Below, in pieces: positions 43,202 through 51,143 of a stretch of 64,000 bases of DNA. Under the pieces are notes generated by a model. The model searched no databases. It worked only from the letters and a program-made list of their open reading frames with translations, and was not told the origin of the DNA. Numbering within the stretch: position 1 is the stretch's first letter; each line of letters begins with the position of its first letter. The position numbers were made by a program, and so were the translations under genes. Origin of the DNA: SHZI01 sp038214295 (GTDB taxonomy: Bacteria > Pseudomonadota > Gammaproteobacteria > Steroidobacterales > GCA-2729495); contig JBBQSA010000002.1 in NCBI GenBank assembly GCA_038214295.1, positions 48,383 to 112,382 on the forward strand, in the 5' to 3' direction.

Positions 43202-44209
43202 ATGAGCCCACTGAAGACAACCGGACTGGCCGCCGCAACCATCCTGTGGCTGGCGAGCGGCGTGCACGCGCAACCGGCGACGCACGTAAACACCGTCAAG
43301 CCCTTCGCGCGGAACGATATCCTGGTGGCCGCCACCATCATGGACAACCCGACGGACGACCACGGGGGTACCGGCCGGCTGATCCAGTACGACGAGAACC
43401 TGCAGCTGAAGGGCGAGCTGTACCTGGAGGGCACCCGCCACAAGGTTGGCGGCCTCACCTTCGCGCCGGACCGCACGCTGTGGGCCTTTTCCCAACTGAC
43501 CCCGACTGTGGTCGAGATCCTGCCCAGCGGCGTGCAGAAGCCCGTCCGCAAGTTTTCTGACCGCATGTACTCCAGCGTCACCTTCGGGATGGACGGCAGC
43601 CTGTATTTCGGCGAGCACATGATGGGCACACAGACCGGGCACCCCGCGGTGACCACGAAGTTCCGGCTGCTGCCCGGCCGGGACGTGATTGGCGACGGGC
43701 ACGTGTTCCGGCACAGCCCGGACGGCAAGCTGGTGAAGGAGTACGCCACGCAGGCCGACGGCGGCATGTTCGGCTTCCTGGCCGTCACCAGTACGGTGCT
43801 CACGGACAACGACAGCCGCATGATCTTCGTCTCCGAGACCGGCAAGCGGGTGATGCAGTACGACCTGAAGCACGAGAAGCAGCTCCCCGACCTCGCCAAC
43901 TTCGACAAGAACCCGGACGTGCCGATGGTCCTCGTGATGAATCCCACCCCGGACGGCCGGCTGCTGATCAGCACCGGCAAGGGCTTCCTGGTCATGGACC
44001 CGAAAAGCGGCGCCGTGCTGCGCAACTACCCGCTGGAGGGCATGGGCTGGGCAGCCGTCAACTCGTCACCGGACGGCCAGTACGCCGTCATTGGCAACTT
44101 CTTCACCGGCGACATCGTCAAGGTGCGGCTTGCGGACGCCACAATCGTCGCGCGGGCCAACGTTGGCCAGAAAGAATCCCTCTCAGGGATTGCGCAGTTT
44201 CCAGGATGA
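43202..44209 (+). CDS. Exported beta-propeller protein (SMP-30/NHL-like)
   Basis: This protein of about 335 residues has a signal peptide (LAAATILWLASGVHA-Q) and repeated propeller blades such as GGLTFAPDRTLWAFS, VTFGMDGSLYFGEH and AAVNSSPDGQYAVIG. ATG 43202 is chosen for the AGGA 6 nt upstream; ATG 43172 overlaps the previous stop. The fold may be a lactonase-like enzyme or a binding protein; no active-site set is clear. It is followed with a 4-bp ATGA overlap by an exported SDR. Confidence 0.72.
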   Translation: MSPLKTTGLAAATILWLASGVHAQPATHVNTVKPFARNDILVAATIMDNPTDDHGGTGRLIQYDENLQLKGELYLEGTRHKVGGLTFAPDRTLWAFSQLTPTVVEILPSGVQKPVRKFSDRMYSSVTFGMDGSLYFGEHMMGTQTGHPAVTTKFRLLPGRDVIGDGHVFRHSPDGKLVKEYATQADGGMFGFLAVTSTVLTDNDSRMIFVSETGKRVMQYDLKHEKQLPDLANFDKNPDVPMVLVMNPTPDGRLLISTGKGFLVMDPKSGAVLRNYPLEGMGWAAVNSSPDGQYAVIGNFFTGDIVKVRLADATIVARANVGQKESLSGIAQFPG

Positions 44210-45282
44210 CCTACCCCATGCCCGACACCGAAGCCCGCCCGAACGCCGGCCAGCAGCGTGGCCAGCAGCGCAGTTTGACCCGCCGCCAGCTGATTGCCGG
44301 CGCCACCGTGGCCACCGCTGCGACCCTGGCCGCCTGCAGCCGGGGCGAGGACAAGCCGATCGTTCGCCCCGAAGGGGTGCCACTCGGGCCCTTCGGCGCC
44401 AAGTCAACGGCGGAGGAAGTGACCGCCGGCATCGACCTCACCGGCAAGACGGCGCTCGTCACCGGCGCGAACTCGGGCCTGGGTTATGAAGCCATGCGGG
44501 TGCTCGCGATGCGGGGCGCGCACGTCATCTGCGCCGCGCGCACGCTGGAAAAAGCCAGGGAGGCCTGTGCCAGCGTGCAGGGCAGGACCACGCCGGTGGC
44601 CATCGAGTTAACGGACTTCCCGTCGATCGTCAGTGGCACGGATGCGGTCCAGGCCCTGGGCATGCCCATCGACATGCTGATCCTGAACGCCGGCATCATG
44701 GCGCTGCCCGAACTGGAGCAGGTCAACGGCCTGGAGAAGCAGTTCGTCACCAACCACCTGGGCCACTTCATCGTGGGCAACCGCCTGCTGCCCCAGGTAC
44801 AGGCGGCACCCCAGGGCCGCGTCGTGGTCCTGACGAGCAGTGGCTACCAGTGGGCGCCGGAAACCGGGATCGAGTTCGACAATCTTTCCGGTGAACGCGG
44901 CTACAAGCCGAACCGGATGTACGGCCAGTCCAAGCTCGCCAATCACCTCTATGTCCGGCAACTGGCAAGGAACCTCGCCGGTTCCACGACGACCGCGAAC
45001 TCCGTCCATCCCGGCGTCATCCTCACTAATCTCGGCCGCAGTTTCCCGCAGTGGCAGCAGGTGGCTGCGAAGCTCATCGGCTGGACCTTCATGAAGAGCG
45101 TCGAGGCCGGCGCCGCCACCACCTGCTACGTCGCCACGGCACCGGGCCTGGCCACGGTCAGCGGTTACTACTTTGCCGACTGCAACCCGGAATCGCCGGG
45201 CGGCAACATGGAGAATGACGCGCTGGCCGCACGGCTCTGGCAGGTGTCCGAGGAACTCACCCGGCCCTACCTGCGCGCATGA
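44206..45282 (+). CDS. Tat-exported lipoprotein short-chain dehydrogenase
   Basis: This 358-residue protein has a twin-arginine lipoprotein signal (LTRRQLIAGATVATAATLAAC) and then a complete SDR domain: TGANSGLGYEA for NAD(P), LILNAGI, catalytic S in VVLTSSGYQ and YGQSK. The lipobox cysteine follows the RR motif as in Tat lipoproteins. Tat would export the folded, cofactor-loaded enzyme. It overlaps its neighbours by ATGA on both sides. The next gene is a close paralogue. Confidence 0.88.
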   Translation: MTYPMPDTEARPNAGQQRGQQRSLTRRQLIAGATVATAATLAACSRGEDKPIVRPEGVPLGPFGAKSTAEEVTAGIDLTGKTALVTGANSGLGYEAMRVLAMRGAHVICAARTLEKAREACASVQGRTTPVAIELTDFPSIVSGTDAVQALGMPIDMLILNAGIMALPELEQVNGLEKQFVTNHLGHFIVGNRLLPQVQAAPQGRVVVLTSSGYQWAPETGIEFDNLSGERGYKPNRMYGQSKLANHLYVRQLARNLAGSTTTANSVHPGVILTNLGRSFPQWQQVAAKLIGWTFMKSVEAGAATTCYVATAPGLATVSGYYFADCNPESPGGNMENDALAARLWQVSEELTRPYLRA

Positions 45283-46289
45283 ATCGGCGAGACCTGCTGC
45301 TGGGCGGCTCAGCCGCAATGGCGGCGGTCGCGCTCGACGGCTGCGCACCGGCAGAGGTGGCGCGGCCGGCGGGCGTCCCCTTGAGTCCCTTCAGCGCCGA
45401 CTCGACGGCCGAGGAAGTGACCGCGGGGCTCGACCTGGCCGGGCGAACCGCGCTCGTGACCGGCGCCAATTCCGGCCTGGGCTTCGAAAGCATGCGGGTG
45501 CTCGCGCGCCGGGGCGCCCACGTGATCGGCACCGCCCGATCCCTGGACAAGGCCCGGGAGGCCTGTGCGCGTGTGCCGGGCCGCACGACGCCGGCGGCCC
45601 TGGAACTCACAGACTTTTCCTCCGTCGTTGCCTGCGCGGCGCAGGTCGCCGCGCTCGGCGCCCCTCTCGACATCCTGATGTGCAATGCGGGCGTGATGGA
45701 AGTGCCCACTGCCGAGCAGATCAACGGCATCGAGCGGCACTTCGTCACGAACCACCTGGGCCATTTCCTGCTGACGGAGCGCCTGCTGCCGCAGCTGACC
45801 GCCGCGCCCCAGGGCCGGGTTGTCGTCGTCTCGAGTGGCGCGTACAAGCAGGCGCCGGCCGCGGGTATCGAGTTCGACAACCTCTCGGGCGAACGGGACT
45901 ACGAGCCGCGCAAGGCCTACGGCCAGTCCAAGCTCGCCAACTACCTCTTCGTCCGCGAACTGGCCCGGCGACTCGCCGGCACCCGCATCACGGCCAACGC
46001 GCTCCAGCCCGGCGTCATCATGACTAACCTCGGGCGTTACCTGCCCTGGTACCAGCTCCTCGCGGCCAGGCTGATCGGCTGGACCTTCATGAAGAGCGTC
46101 GAGGCCGGCGCCGCCACCCAGGTCTACCTGGCCACCGCCCCGGCCCTCGCCGCGGTCAGCGGCTGCTTCTTCAGGGACTGCAATCCGTTCCTGCCGGGCG
46201 GCAACATGGAGAATGACGCGCTGGCCGGCAAGCTGTGGACCGTGTCGGAGGAACTGACCCGGCCCTACCTGACTGAGGGCACCGCATGA
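45279..46289 (+). CDS. Tat-type lipoprotein short-chain dehydrogenase, paralogue
   Basis: This 336-residue protein has a short Tat-like lipoprotein signal (MNRRDLLLGGSAAMAA, lipobox LDGC) and an SDR domain with TGANSGLGFES, catalytic S in VVVSSGAYK and YGQSK. Its C-terminal half is nearly identical to the gene before it, including a 45-nt identical stretch around FMKSVEAGAAT. This points to tandem duplication with later gene conversion. Substrate is unknown; the SDR subfamily resembles retinol dehydrogenase-like enzymes. Confidence 0.88.
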   Translation: MNRRDLLLGGSAAMAAVALDGCAPAEVARPAGVPLSPFSADSTAEEVTAGLDLAGRTALVTGANSGLGFESMRVLARRGAHVIGTARSLDKAREACARVPGRTTPAALELTDFSSVVACAAQVAALGAPLDILMCNAGVMEVPTAEQINGIERHFVTNHLGHFLLTERLLPQLTAAPQGRVVVVSSGAYKQAPAAGIEFDNLSGERDYEPRKAYGQSKLANYLFVRELARRLAGTRITANALQPGVIMTNLGRYLPWYQLLAARLIGWTFMKSVEAGAATQVYLATAPALAAVSGCFFRDCNPFLPGGNMENDALAGKLWTVSEELTRPYLTEGTA

Positions 46290-47047
46290 ATGCGGCTCGC
46301 GGGAGCGGCGAACCGGAGGTTCAACACCTGCTCATCAGCGGGGCCGGCTCGGGCATAGGCCGCAGCCTGCTGGAAAGCGCGGTAGCGGGCGGCGCCGAGT
46401 GCGCGGCCCTGGTCCGCGACGCTGTGGAGGCGGAAACGCTCCGCGCGCTGTTGCCAGCCAGCCGGATCCACGCGGCGGACCTCAGCGACCCCGGCGCCGT
46501 GGCCGCCATCACCCGTACCGCCATCGCGAGCCTCGGCCAGCGCGTCGACGGGCTCGCCTGCTCGGCCGGGATCTTCGACCACCGGCCGGGACTGGAGACA
46601 GACCTCCGGCAGTGGCAGGCCGTCCTCGATATCAACCTGACCGGCGCCTTCGAGATCGCCAGGGAGTGCGCGCAGGTCATGGTCCGGGCCCGCCGCGGCT
46701 CCATCGTGCTCCTGTCCAGCCAGATCGGTATTGTCGGCCACCCCCGGGCGGCGGCCTATGCCGCCTCCAAGGCAGCGCTGAACGGGCTGATGCGGGCCCT
46801 GGCGCTGGAACTTGCCAGCGCGGGTGTCCGGGTCAATGCCGTTGCGCCGGGGCCCGTTGCCACGCTGATGACGGCCGAGGCGCGCTCCGATCCGGAGCGC
46901 GCGGCGGCGCTTCTTGCCAGCATCCCGCTGGGACGCTTTGGCGCTCCCGGGGAGGTGGCCGCTGTGGTGGCGTTCCTGCTGTCCGACGCCGCCTCCTTCG
47001 TGACCGGCCAGGTGCTCTGCGTCGACGGCGGCGTCACGGCGGCCTAG
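46286..47047 (+). CDS. Cytoplasmic short-chain dehydrogenase/reductase
   Basis: This 253-residue classical SDR has GAGSGIG for the cofactor, the NNAG-equivalent CSAGIF, catalytic S in VLLSSQIG, and YAASK. The end, FVTGQVLCVDGGVTAA, is typical of FabG-like enzymes. It has no signal peptide, unlike the two SDRs before it, to which it is joined by an ATGA overlap. The substrate is unknown. Confidence 0.92.
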   Translation: MNAARGSGEPEVQHLLISGAGSGIGRSLLESAVAGGAECAALVRDAVEAETLRALLPASRIHAADLSDPGAVAAITRTAIASLGQRVDGLACSAGIFDHRPGLETDLRQWQAVLDINLTGAFEIARECAQVMVRARRGSIVLLSSQIGIVGHPRAAAYAASKAALNGLMRALALELASAGVRVNAVAPGPVATLMTAEARSDPERAAALLASIPLGRFGAPGEVAAVVAFLLSDAASFVTGQVLCVDGGVTAA

Positions 47048-47073
47048 CCACCCGCCTCGCCAGGAGCCCCGGG

Positions 47074-47817
47074 ATGACCCCAGCAACAGCACCGGACTAC
47101 GGACCCCGCGCCCGCGTTGGCGTGGCCGTTCCCTACGCAAACCCCACCGTCGAACCCGAGCTGCGGGCGCTGATCCCGCCAGGGATCGGTCTCTACGCCA
47201 CGCGGCTCGTGCACCCGGCACCGCGGGTGGAAGACCGGCTCAACCACTACATCCGGAACCTCCCGGAGGCGATCCGCAGTTTCGGCGGGATGATCCGGGC
47301 CTTCGGCTTTGGGTGCACGGGCAGCTCCTACATGGCGGGCCTGGAACTGGAGGACCGGCTCACGGCCGAGGCGGCAGCCGACTGCGGCCTCCCCGTGGTC
47401 ACCGCGGCCCAGTCCATCCGGCTGGCGCTCGCCGCCCTCGGCGCCCGCTCGGTAGCGCTCGTCTCACCCTACCCCGCCGGCCTCGCGGAAGCGGGCTACC
47501 GCTACTGGGACAGCGCCGGCATCCGCGTGGTCGCGCGCCTGCGAGTGGACACGACACTGGACGACACCCACCGGATCTACGAACTCACCAGCAACGACGC
47601 GCTGGCGGCCCTCCGCCAGGTCGACCGGTCCGGCGCGGACTGCGTGCTTGCCAGCGGCACCGGCATGCCGACGCTCCGGGCGCTGCAGTTGCTCCGTGGC
47701 GAGATCCCGCTGCCAGTGCTCTCGTCCAACCTGTGCCTCGCCTGGGCCCTCACCCGCACCGTGGCGCCGGAGCTCGCACCGCCCGCACCCGGGCTGCCCA
47801 CCGCCACGACCCCATGA
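47074..47817 (+). CDS. Asp/Glu racemase superfamily enzyme (maleate isomerase/arylmalonate decarboxylase type)
   Basis: This 247-residue protein starts at ATG 47074 with AGGAG upstream. It has the maleate isomerase-like front (RVGVAVPYANPTVEPEL) and the first catalytic cysteine in FGFGCTGSSYM. The second site, where isomerases have cysteine, reads VLASGTGMPTL, so the second cysteine is absent. A one-cysteine member would not follow the isomerase mechanism strictly; a decarboxylase-like or altered activity is possible. It overlaps the pseudouridine synthase gene by 4 bp. Confidence 0.8.
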   Translation: MTPATAPDYGPRARVGVAVPYANPTVEPELRALIPPGIGLYATRLVHPAPRVEDRLNHYIRNLPEAIRSFGGMIRAFGFGCTGSSYMAGLELEDRLTAEAAADCGLPVVTAAQSIRLALAALGARSVALVSPYPAGLAEAGYRYWDSAGIRVVARLRVDTTLDDTHRIYELTSNDALAALRQVDRSGADCVLASGTGMPTLRALQLLRGEIPLPVLSSNLCLAWALTRTVAPELAPPAPGLPTATTP

Positions 47818-48581
47818 CCAGGCCCATAACAAAGAAGGTGCCGCCCCGAACCGGCACCGCGCCACGCCACGGCGTGGCGCGCGTGCTCTCCAAGCTGGGG
47901 CTGGGCTCGAGAACCGAGGCTGCCCGGTGGGTCCTGGAGGGGCGCGTAACGGTCAACGGGCGGCTGGTCCGGGACCCGGAGTTCCCCGTTCGCCAGGGTC
48001 TCGACCAGGTGGCGGTGGAAGGCAGGTCACCAGCAGCGGCGGGCCGCCTGACCCTGATGCTCAACAAGCCGCGGGGACTGGTCACGACAACTCGCGACGA
48101 GCGAGGCCGCGACACCGTCTACCGTTGCCTGGACGGCGCCAGCCTGCCCTGGCTGGCACCGGTCGGGCGGCTCGACAAGGCCAGCGAGGGCCTGCTCCTG
48201 TTCTGCAACGACCCCGCCTGGGCCGCGGGAATCACCAGTCCGAAGACCGGCCCGGCTAAGACCTACCACGTGCAGATCGACCGGCTCCCGGAGGAGTCGC
48301 TGCTGGCCGGATTACAGGCCGGCGTGACGCTGGCGGGCGAGCGCATCGGGGTCCACTCAGTGCGCTGTCTCCGGCAGGGCATCCGGCACGCTTGGCTGGA
48401 AATCGTTCTCGATGAAGGCCGAAACCGGCACATCCGCCGTCTGCTGGCCGCGTTCGACGTGGGGGTGCTCCGCCTGGTCCGGGTGGCCATCGGGCCGCTG
48501 AAACTGGGCACGCTTCCCAGGGGCTCCTGGCGGCTTCTCAGTGGAGATGAAGTTGACGCCCTGACATCAACCAACCCGTGA
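47814..48581 (+). CDS. RsuA/RluB-type pseudouridine synthase
   Basis: This 255-residue protein has an S4 RNA-binding domain (ARVLSKLGLGSRTEAARWV) and a pseudouridine synthase domain with the catalytic aspartate in GRLDKASEGLLLF and the RNRHIRRLL motif. It converts a uridine of ribosomal RNA to pseudouridine in the cytoplasm. Its setting among dehydrogenases is unusual for a housekeeping gene. The order of coupled overlaps suggests it is co-translated with them. Confidence 0.92.
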   Translation: MTRPITKKVPPRTGTAPRHGVARVLSKLGLGSRTEAARWVLEGRVTVNGRLVRDPEFPVRQGLDQVAVEGRSPAAAGRLTLMLNKPRGLVTTTRDERGRDTVYRCLDGASLPWLAPVGRLDKASEGLLLFCNDPAWAAGITSPKTGPAKTYHVQIDRLPEESLLAGLQAGVTLAGERIGVHSVRCLRQGIRHAWLEIVLDEGRNRHIRRLLAAFDVGVLRLVRVAIGPLKLGTLPRGSWRLLSGDEVDALTSTNP

Positions 48582-48649
48582 AGTCGCTTAAGATCGGCGC
48601 CGGAGATGGGGTGGCCATCGGGGCCACGTCGCCGCCCGAAGGAGCAGAG

Positions 48650-49477
48650 ATGTCGCGATCCAGTAGTCCCGGTTGCACACGGCGGTGGCTGCTCGCCGCG
48701 GCTGCCCTCGTCGCCACGGTCCTCGCCGGCCCGGTAGCCAGTGCTGCCGAACCCGGTGCCGGAGCAACCGGCGCACACCACACGGTGCTGATCACTGGCG
48801 CAAACCGTGGTATCGGCCTCGAGTTCGTCCGGCAATACGCGGCACTCGGCTGGCGCGTGATTGCCACGACCCGCGACCCGGACTCGGCCAGCGAACTGAA
48901 GGCCTTTGCCGCGGATCACCCGTCGGTCGTCCTGGAGCCGCTGGACCTCCTGGATCACCCGGGCATAGACGCCCTGGCGGCGAAGTACCTGGGGCAGCCC
49001 ATCGACGTGCTCATCAATAATGCGGGCCTGATGCGCGGGCCCGACCGGGGCCAGATGGTCGGCACCATCGACTACGCGGAGTTCGACCGCTTCTACCGGA
49101 CCAACGCGATGGGGCCCCTCAAGGTTGCCGAGGCTTTCTACCCCAACGTGAAGGCCGGGGAGCTCAAGGTGATGGCAGCCCTGACTACCGGCAAGGGCAA
49201 GCGGGGCATCCCGGTCCCGGGCTTCACCCTCTACAAGACCAGCAAGGCCGCCATGGACGCCCTCCAGCAGGAAATGGCGCTGCGCTGGAAGAACCAGGGC
49301 ATCAAGGTAGTGACCCTGAACCCGGGCCGAGTACTGACCCACGGCGAACCCGCCGGGCCCGGCCAGAAGACGGTGAGCGCCGCGGACAGCATCCGCGGCA
49401 TGATCGGCGTCATCGGCAAGTTGACCATGGAGCAGACCGGTCAGACGATCCAGTGGGACGGCGAACCCCTCGAGTAA
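48650..49477 (+). CDS. Exported short-chain dehydrogenase
   Basis: This 275-residue protein starts at ATG 48650 with AAGGAG upstream (a GTG at 48578 overlapping the previous stop is possible). It has a signal peptide with an RR pair (CTRRWLLAAAALVATVLAGP, cleaved near ASA-AEP), then an SDR domain: TGANRGIGLEFV, INNAGLM and YKTSK. It is the fourth SDR-fold protein of the series with an export signal, but has no lipobox. It looks like a relative of C-factor-type SDRs, which also have roles outside NAD chemistry. Confidence 0.86.
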   Translation: MSRSSSPGCTRRWLLAAAALVATVLAGPVASAAEPGAGATGAHHTVLITGANRGIGLEFVRQYAALGWRVIATTRDPDSASELKAFAADHPSVVLEPLDLLDHPGIDALAAKYLGQPIDVLINNAGLMRGPDRGQMVGTIDYAEFDRFYRTNAMGPLKVAEAFYPNVKAGELKVMAALTTGKGKRGIPVPGFTLYKTSKAAMDALQQEMALRWKNQGIKVVTLNPGRVLTHGEPAGPGQKTVSAADSIRGMIGVIGKLTMEQTGQTIQWDGEPLE

Positions 49478-49596
49478 CCGGCTTCCGGCGGAACGCCGCT
49501 GCAGGTCACACCACGCAGCCAGGCCGGGATGCGACAATGCGGCCGCTCCCGGCTGCCACCCCCTGACCCGCGCGCCCACCCAGAAGCACTGCCCCG

Positions 49597-49640
49597 ATGA
49601 CCCTTCAATGACTCTTCCATGACCGTTCAATGACTCTTCA
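49597..49640 (+). repeat. Four tandem 11-bp repeats forming coupled 4-codon mini-ORFs
   Basis: The unit ATGAC(C/T)(C/G)TTC(A/C) occurs four times (49597, 49608, 49619, 49630), and the fifth ATGACC at 49641 is the flippase start. Each ATG opens a 4-codon frame that ends in TGA inside the next ATGA (MTLQ, MTLP, MTVQ, MTLQ), so starts and stops form an unbroken ladder into the gene. Because 11 is not a multiple of 3, the frames alternate. Copy number could vary by slippage. Confidence 0.8.
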
Positions 49641-51143
49641 ATGACCCAGAGAATCGCCGCCGGCGCCCTGCTGATGGTGCTGTTCAAGCTCCTGGAGCGC
49701 AGCCTCGGCCTGATCAGCACCCTGATCCTGGCACGCCTGCTCCTCCCGAAGGACTTCGGCATCGTGGCGATGGGCATGTCGCTGATCGCGCTGATCGAGC
49801 TGTTCAGCGCCTTCGGGCTGGACTCGGCTCTGATCCAGCGGCGGGACGTCACCAGGGACCACTACAACACGGCCTGGACCTTCAATGTCATGGCCGGCTG
49901 CCTCGTCGGACTGATGATGGCCGCGGCGGCCGTCCCGGCCAGCCATTTCTACCGGGAACCCAACCTCGTGCTCGTCATCATCCTGCTGGGGGTGAGTTCG
50001 GCCATCCAGTCCCTGGAAAACGTGGGCGTGGTCGACTTCCGCCGCAACCTGGAGTTCGATCGCGAGTTCCGCTACATGCTCACCAAGAAGGTGGTCAGCT
50101 TCGCCATCGCGATCCCGCTTGCCTTCGCGCTGCGAAACTACTGGGCTCTGGTGATCGGCACGCTGCTCAGCCGGGTCGTGATCCTGGGCTACAGCTACGT
50201 CGTTCATCCCTTCAGGCCCCGGTTCTCGCTGGCGGCGAGCGGGGACCTGATGCATTTCTCGAAGTGGATGGTGGCGTCCAATCTCGTCGCCTTCCTGCGT
50301 GAGCGTCCCGCGGATTTCATCGTCGGCCGCATATCCGGGCCCCAGAGCCTCGGCATCTTCAGCATCGCCAACCAGCTGGCCAGTATGCCCAGCACGGAGC
50401 TGGTGGCGCCGATCAACCGGGCGCTGCTGCCAGCCTATGCCCGGCTTGCCGATGACCCCGTGGCGCTCGGCAAGCAGTACCTGGCGGTGATGGGCGTCAT
50501 CGCCCTACTCGCCGTGCCGGCGGTGGCGGGCCTGGCGGCTACCGCGCCCTTCGTGATCATGCTGGTGCTGGGTCCGAAATGGCGGGAAGCCATCGCGGTG
50601 CTGGAGGTGCTCGCGTTCTTCGGCATTACACAGGTCCTGCAGACGAATGCCTACTCGGCGTTTCTCGCCCTCGGCAAGCCCGATGTCTTCGTGCGGATCA
50701 ACGCCTTCCACGTGGTGGCGCTGCTGATCGCCCTGTTCGCGCTGACCCCGACCTACGGGATGTACGGCGCCGCCTGGGCCTACGTCATTTCGGCTCTCAT
50801 CGCGCTGCCTGTGAATTTCGTCATTATCACGCGCTTCCTGAGTTTGCGGGTGCTCGACCTCGTCATCGCCGTCTGGCGGCCCCTGGTGAGCGCGACGATC
50901 ATGTACCTCGTGGTGATATTCGACGGGCGCGAAGCCAGCGAGATGCTGGCTTCCTCGGCGGATGCCTTCCTCCCACTGGTCCGCGCAGTTCTGCTCGGGG
51001 TGGTCGTCTACATCACCAGCAGTGGTCTGCTCTGGCTACTCATGGGCAGACCGGCGGGCGCCGAGAGCTGGTTGCTGGAGCAGGCCGGGGAAATCTGGGG
51101 CAAGGCGCGCAAAGCGCTCCGCCAGATAGCAGGCTCACGGTAG
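49641..51143 (+). CDS. Polysaccharide (lipid-linked) flippase, Wzx/MATE-like
   Basis: This 500-residue integral membrane protein has about 12-14 helices and the front typical of lipopolysaccharide flippases (RLLLPKDFGIVAMGMSLIALIELFS). It would flip lipid-linked repeat units to the periplasmic face. Its start follows the ladder of mini-ORFs at 49597-49640 and no clear ribosome site is seen. Its 3' end overlaps the convergent second flippase gene by 9 bp. Confidence 0.88.
   Translation: MTQRIAAGALLMVLFKLLERSLGLISTLILARLLLPKDFGIVAMGMSLIALIELFSAFGLDSALIQRRDVTRDHYNTAWTFNVMAGCLVGLMMAAAAVPASHFYREPNLVLVIILLGVSSAIQSLENVGVVDFRRNLEFDREFRYMLTKKVVSFAIAIPLAFALRNYWALVIGTLLSRVVILGYSYVVHPFRPRFSLAASGDLMHFSKWMVASNLVAFLRERPADFIVGRISGPQSLGIFSIANQLASMPSTELVAPINRALLPAYARLADDPVALGKQYLAVMGVIALLAVPAVAGLAATAPFVIMLVLGPKWREAIAVLEVLAFFGITQVLQTNAYSAFLALGKPDVFVRINAFHVVALLIALFALTPTYGMYGAAWAYVISALIALPVNFVIITRFLSLRVLDLVIAVWRPLVSATIMYLVVIFDGREASEMLASSADAFLPLVRAVLLGVVVYITSSGLLWLLMGRPAGAESWLLEQAGEIWGKARKALRQIAGSR

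Noticed and set aside
41412..43238. 608-codon minus-strand frame opposite the cytochrome/GLUG gene
   Set aside because: It has no recognisable motif, while the plus strand has signal peptide, heme motif and repeats.
48263..49852. 529-codon minus-strand frame
   Set aside because: It spans the pseudouridine synthase end, an SDR gene and the mini-ORF repeats; all have stronger plus-strand support.
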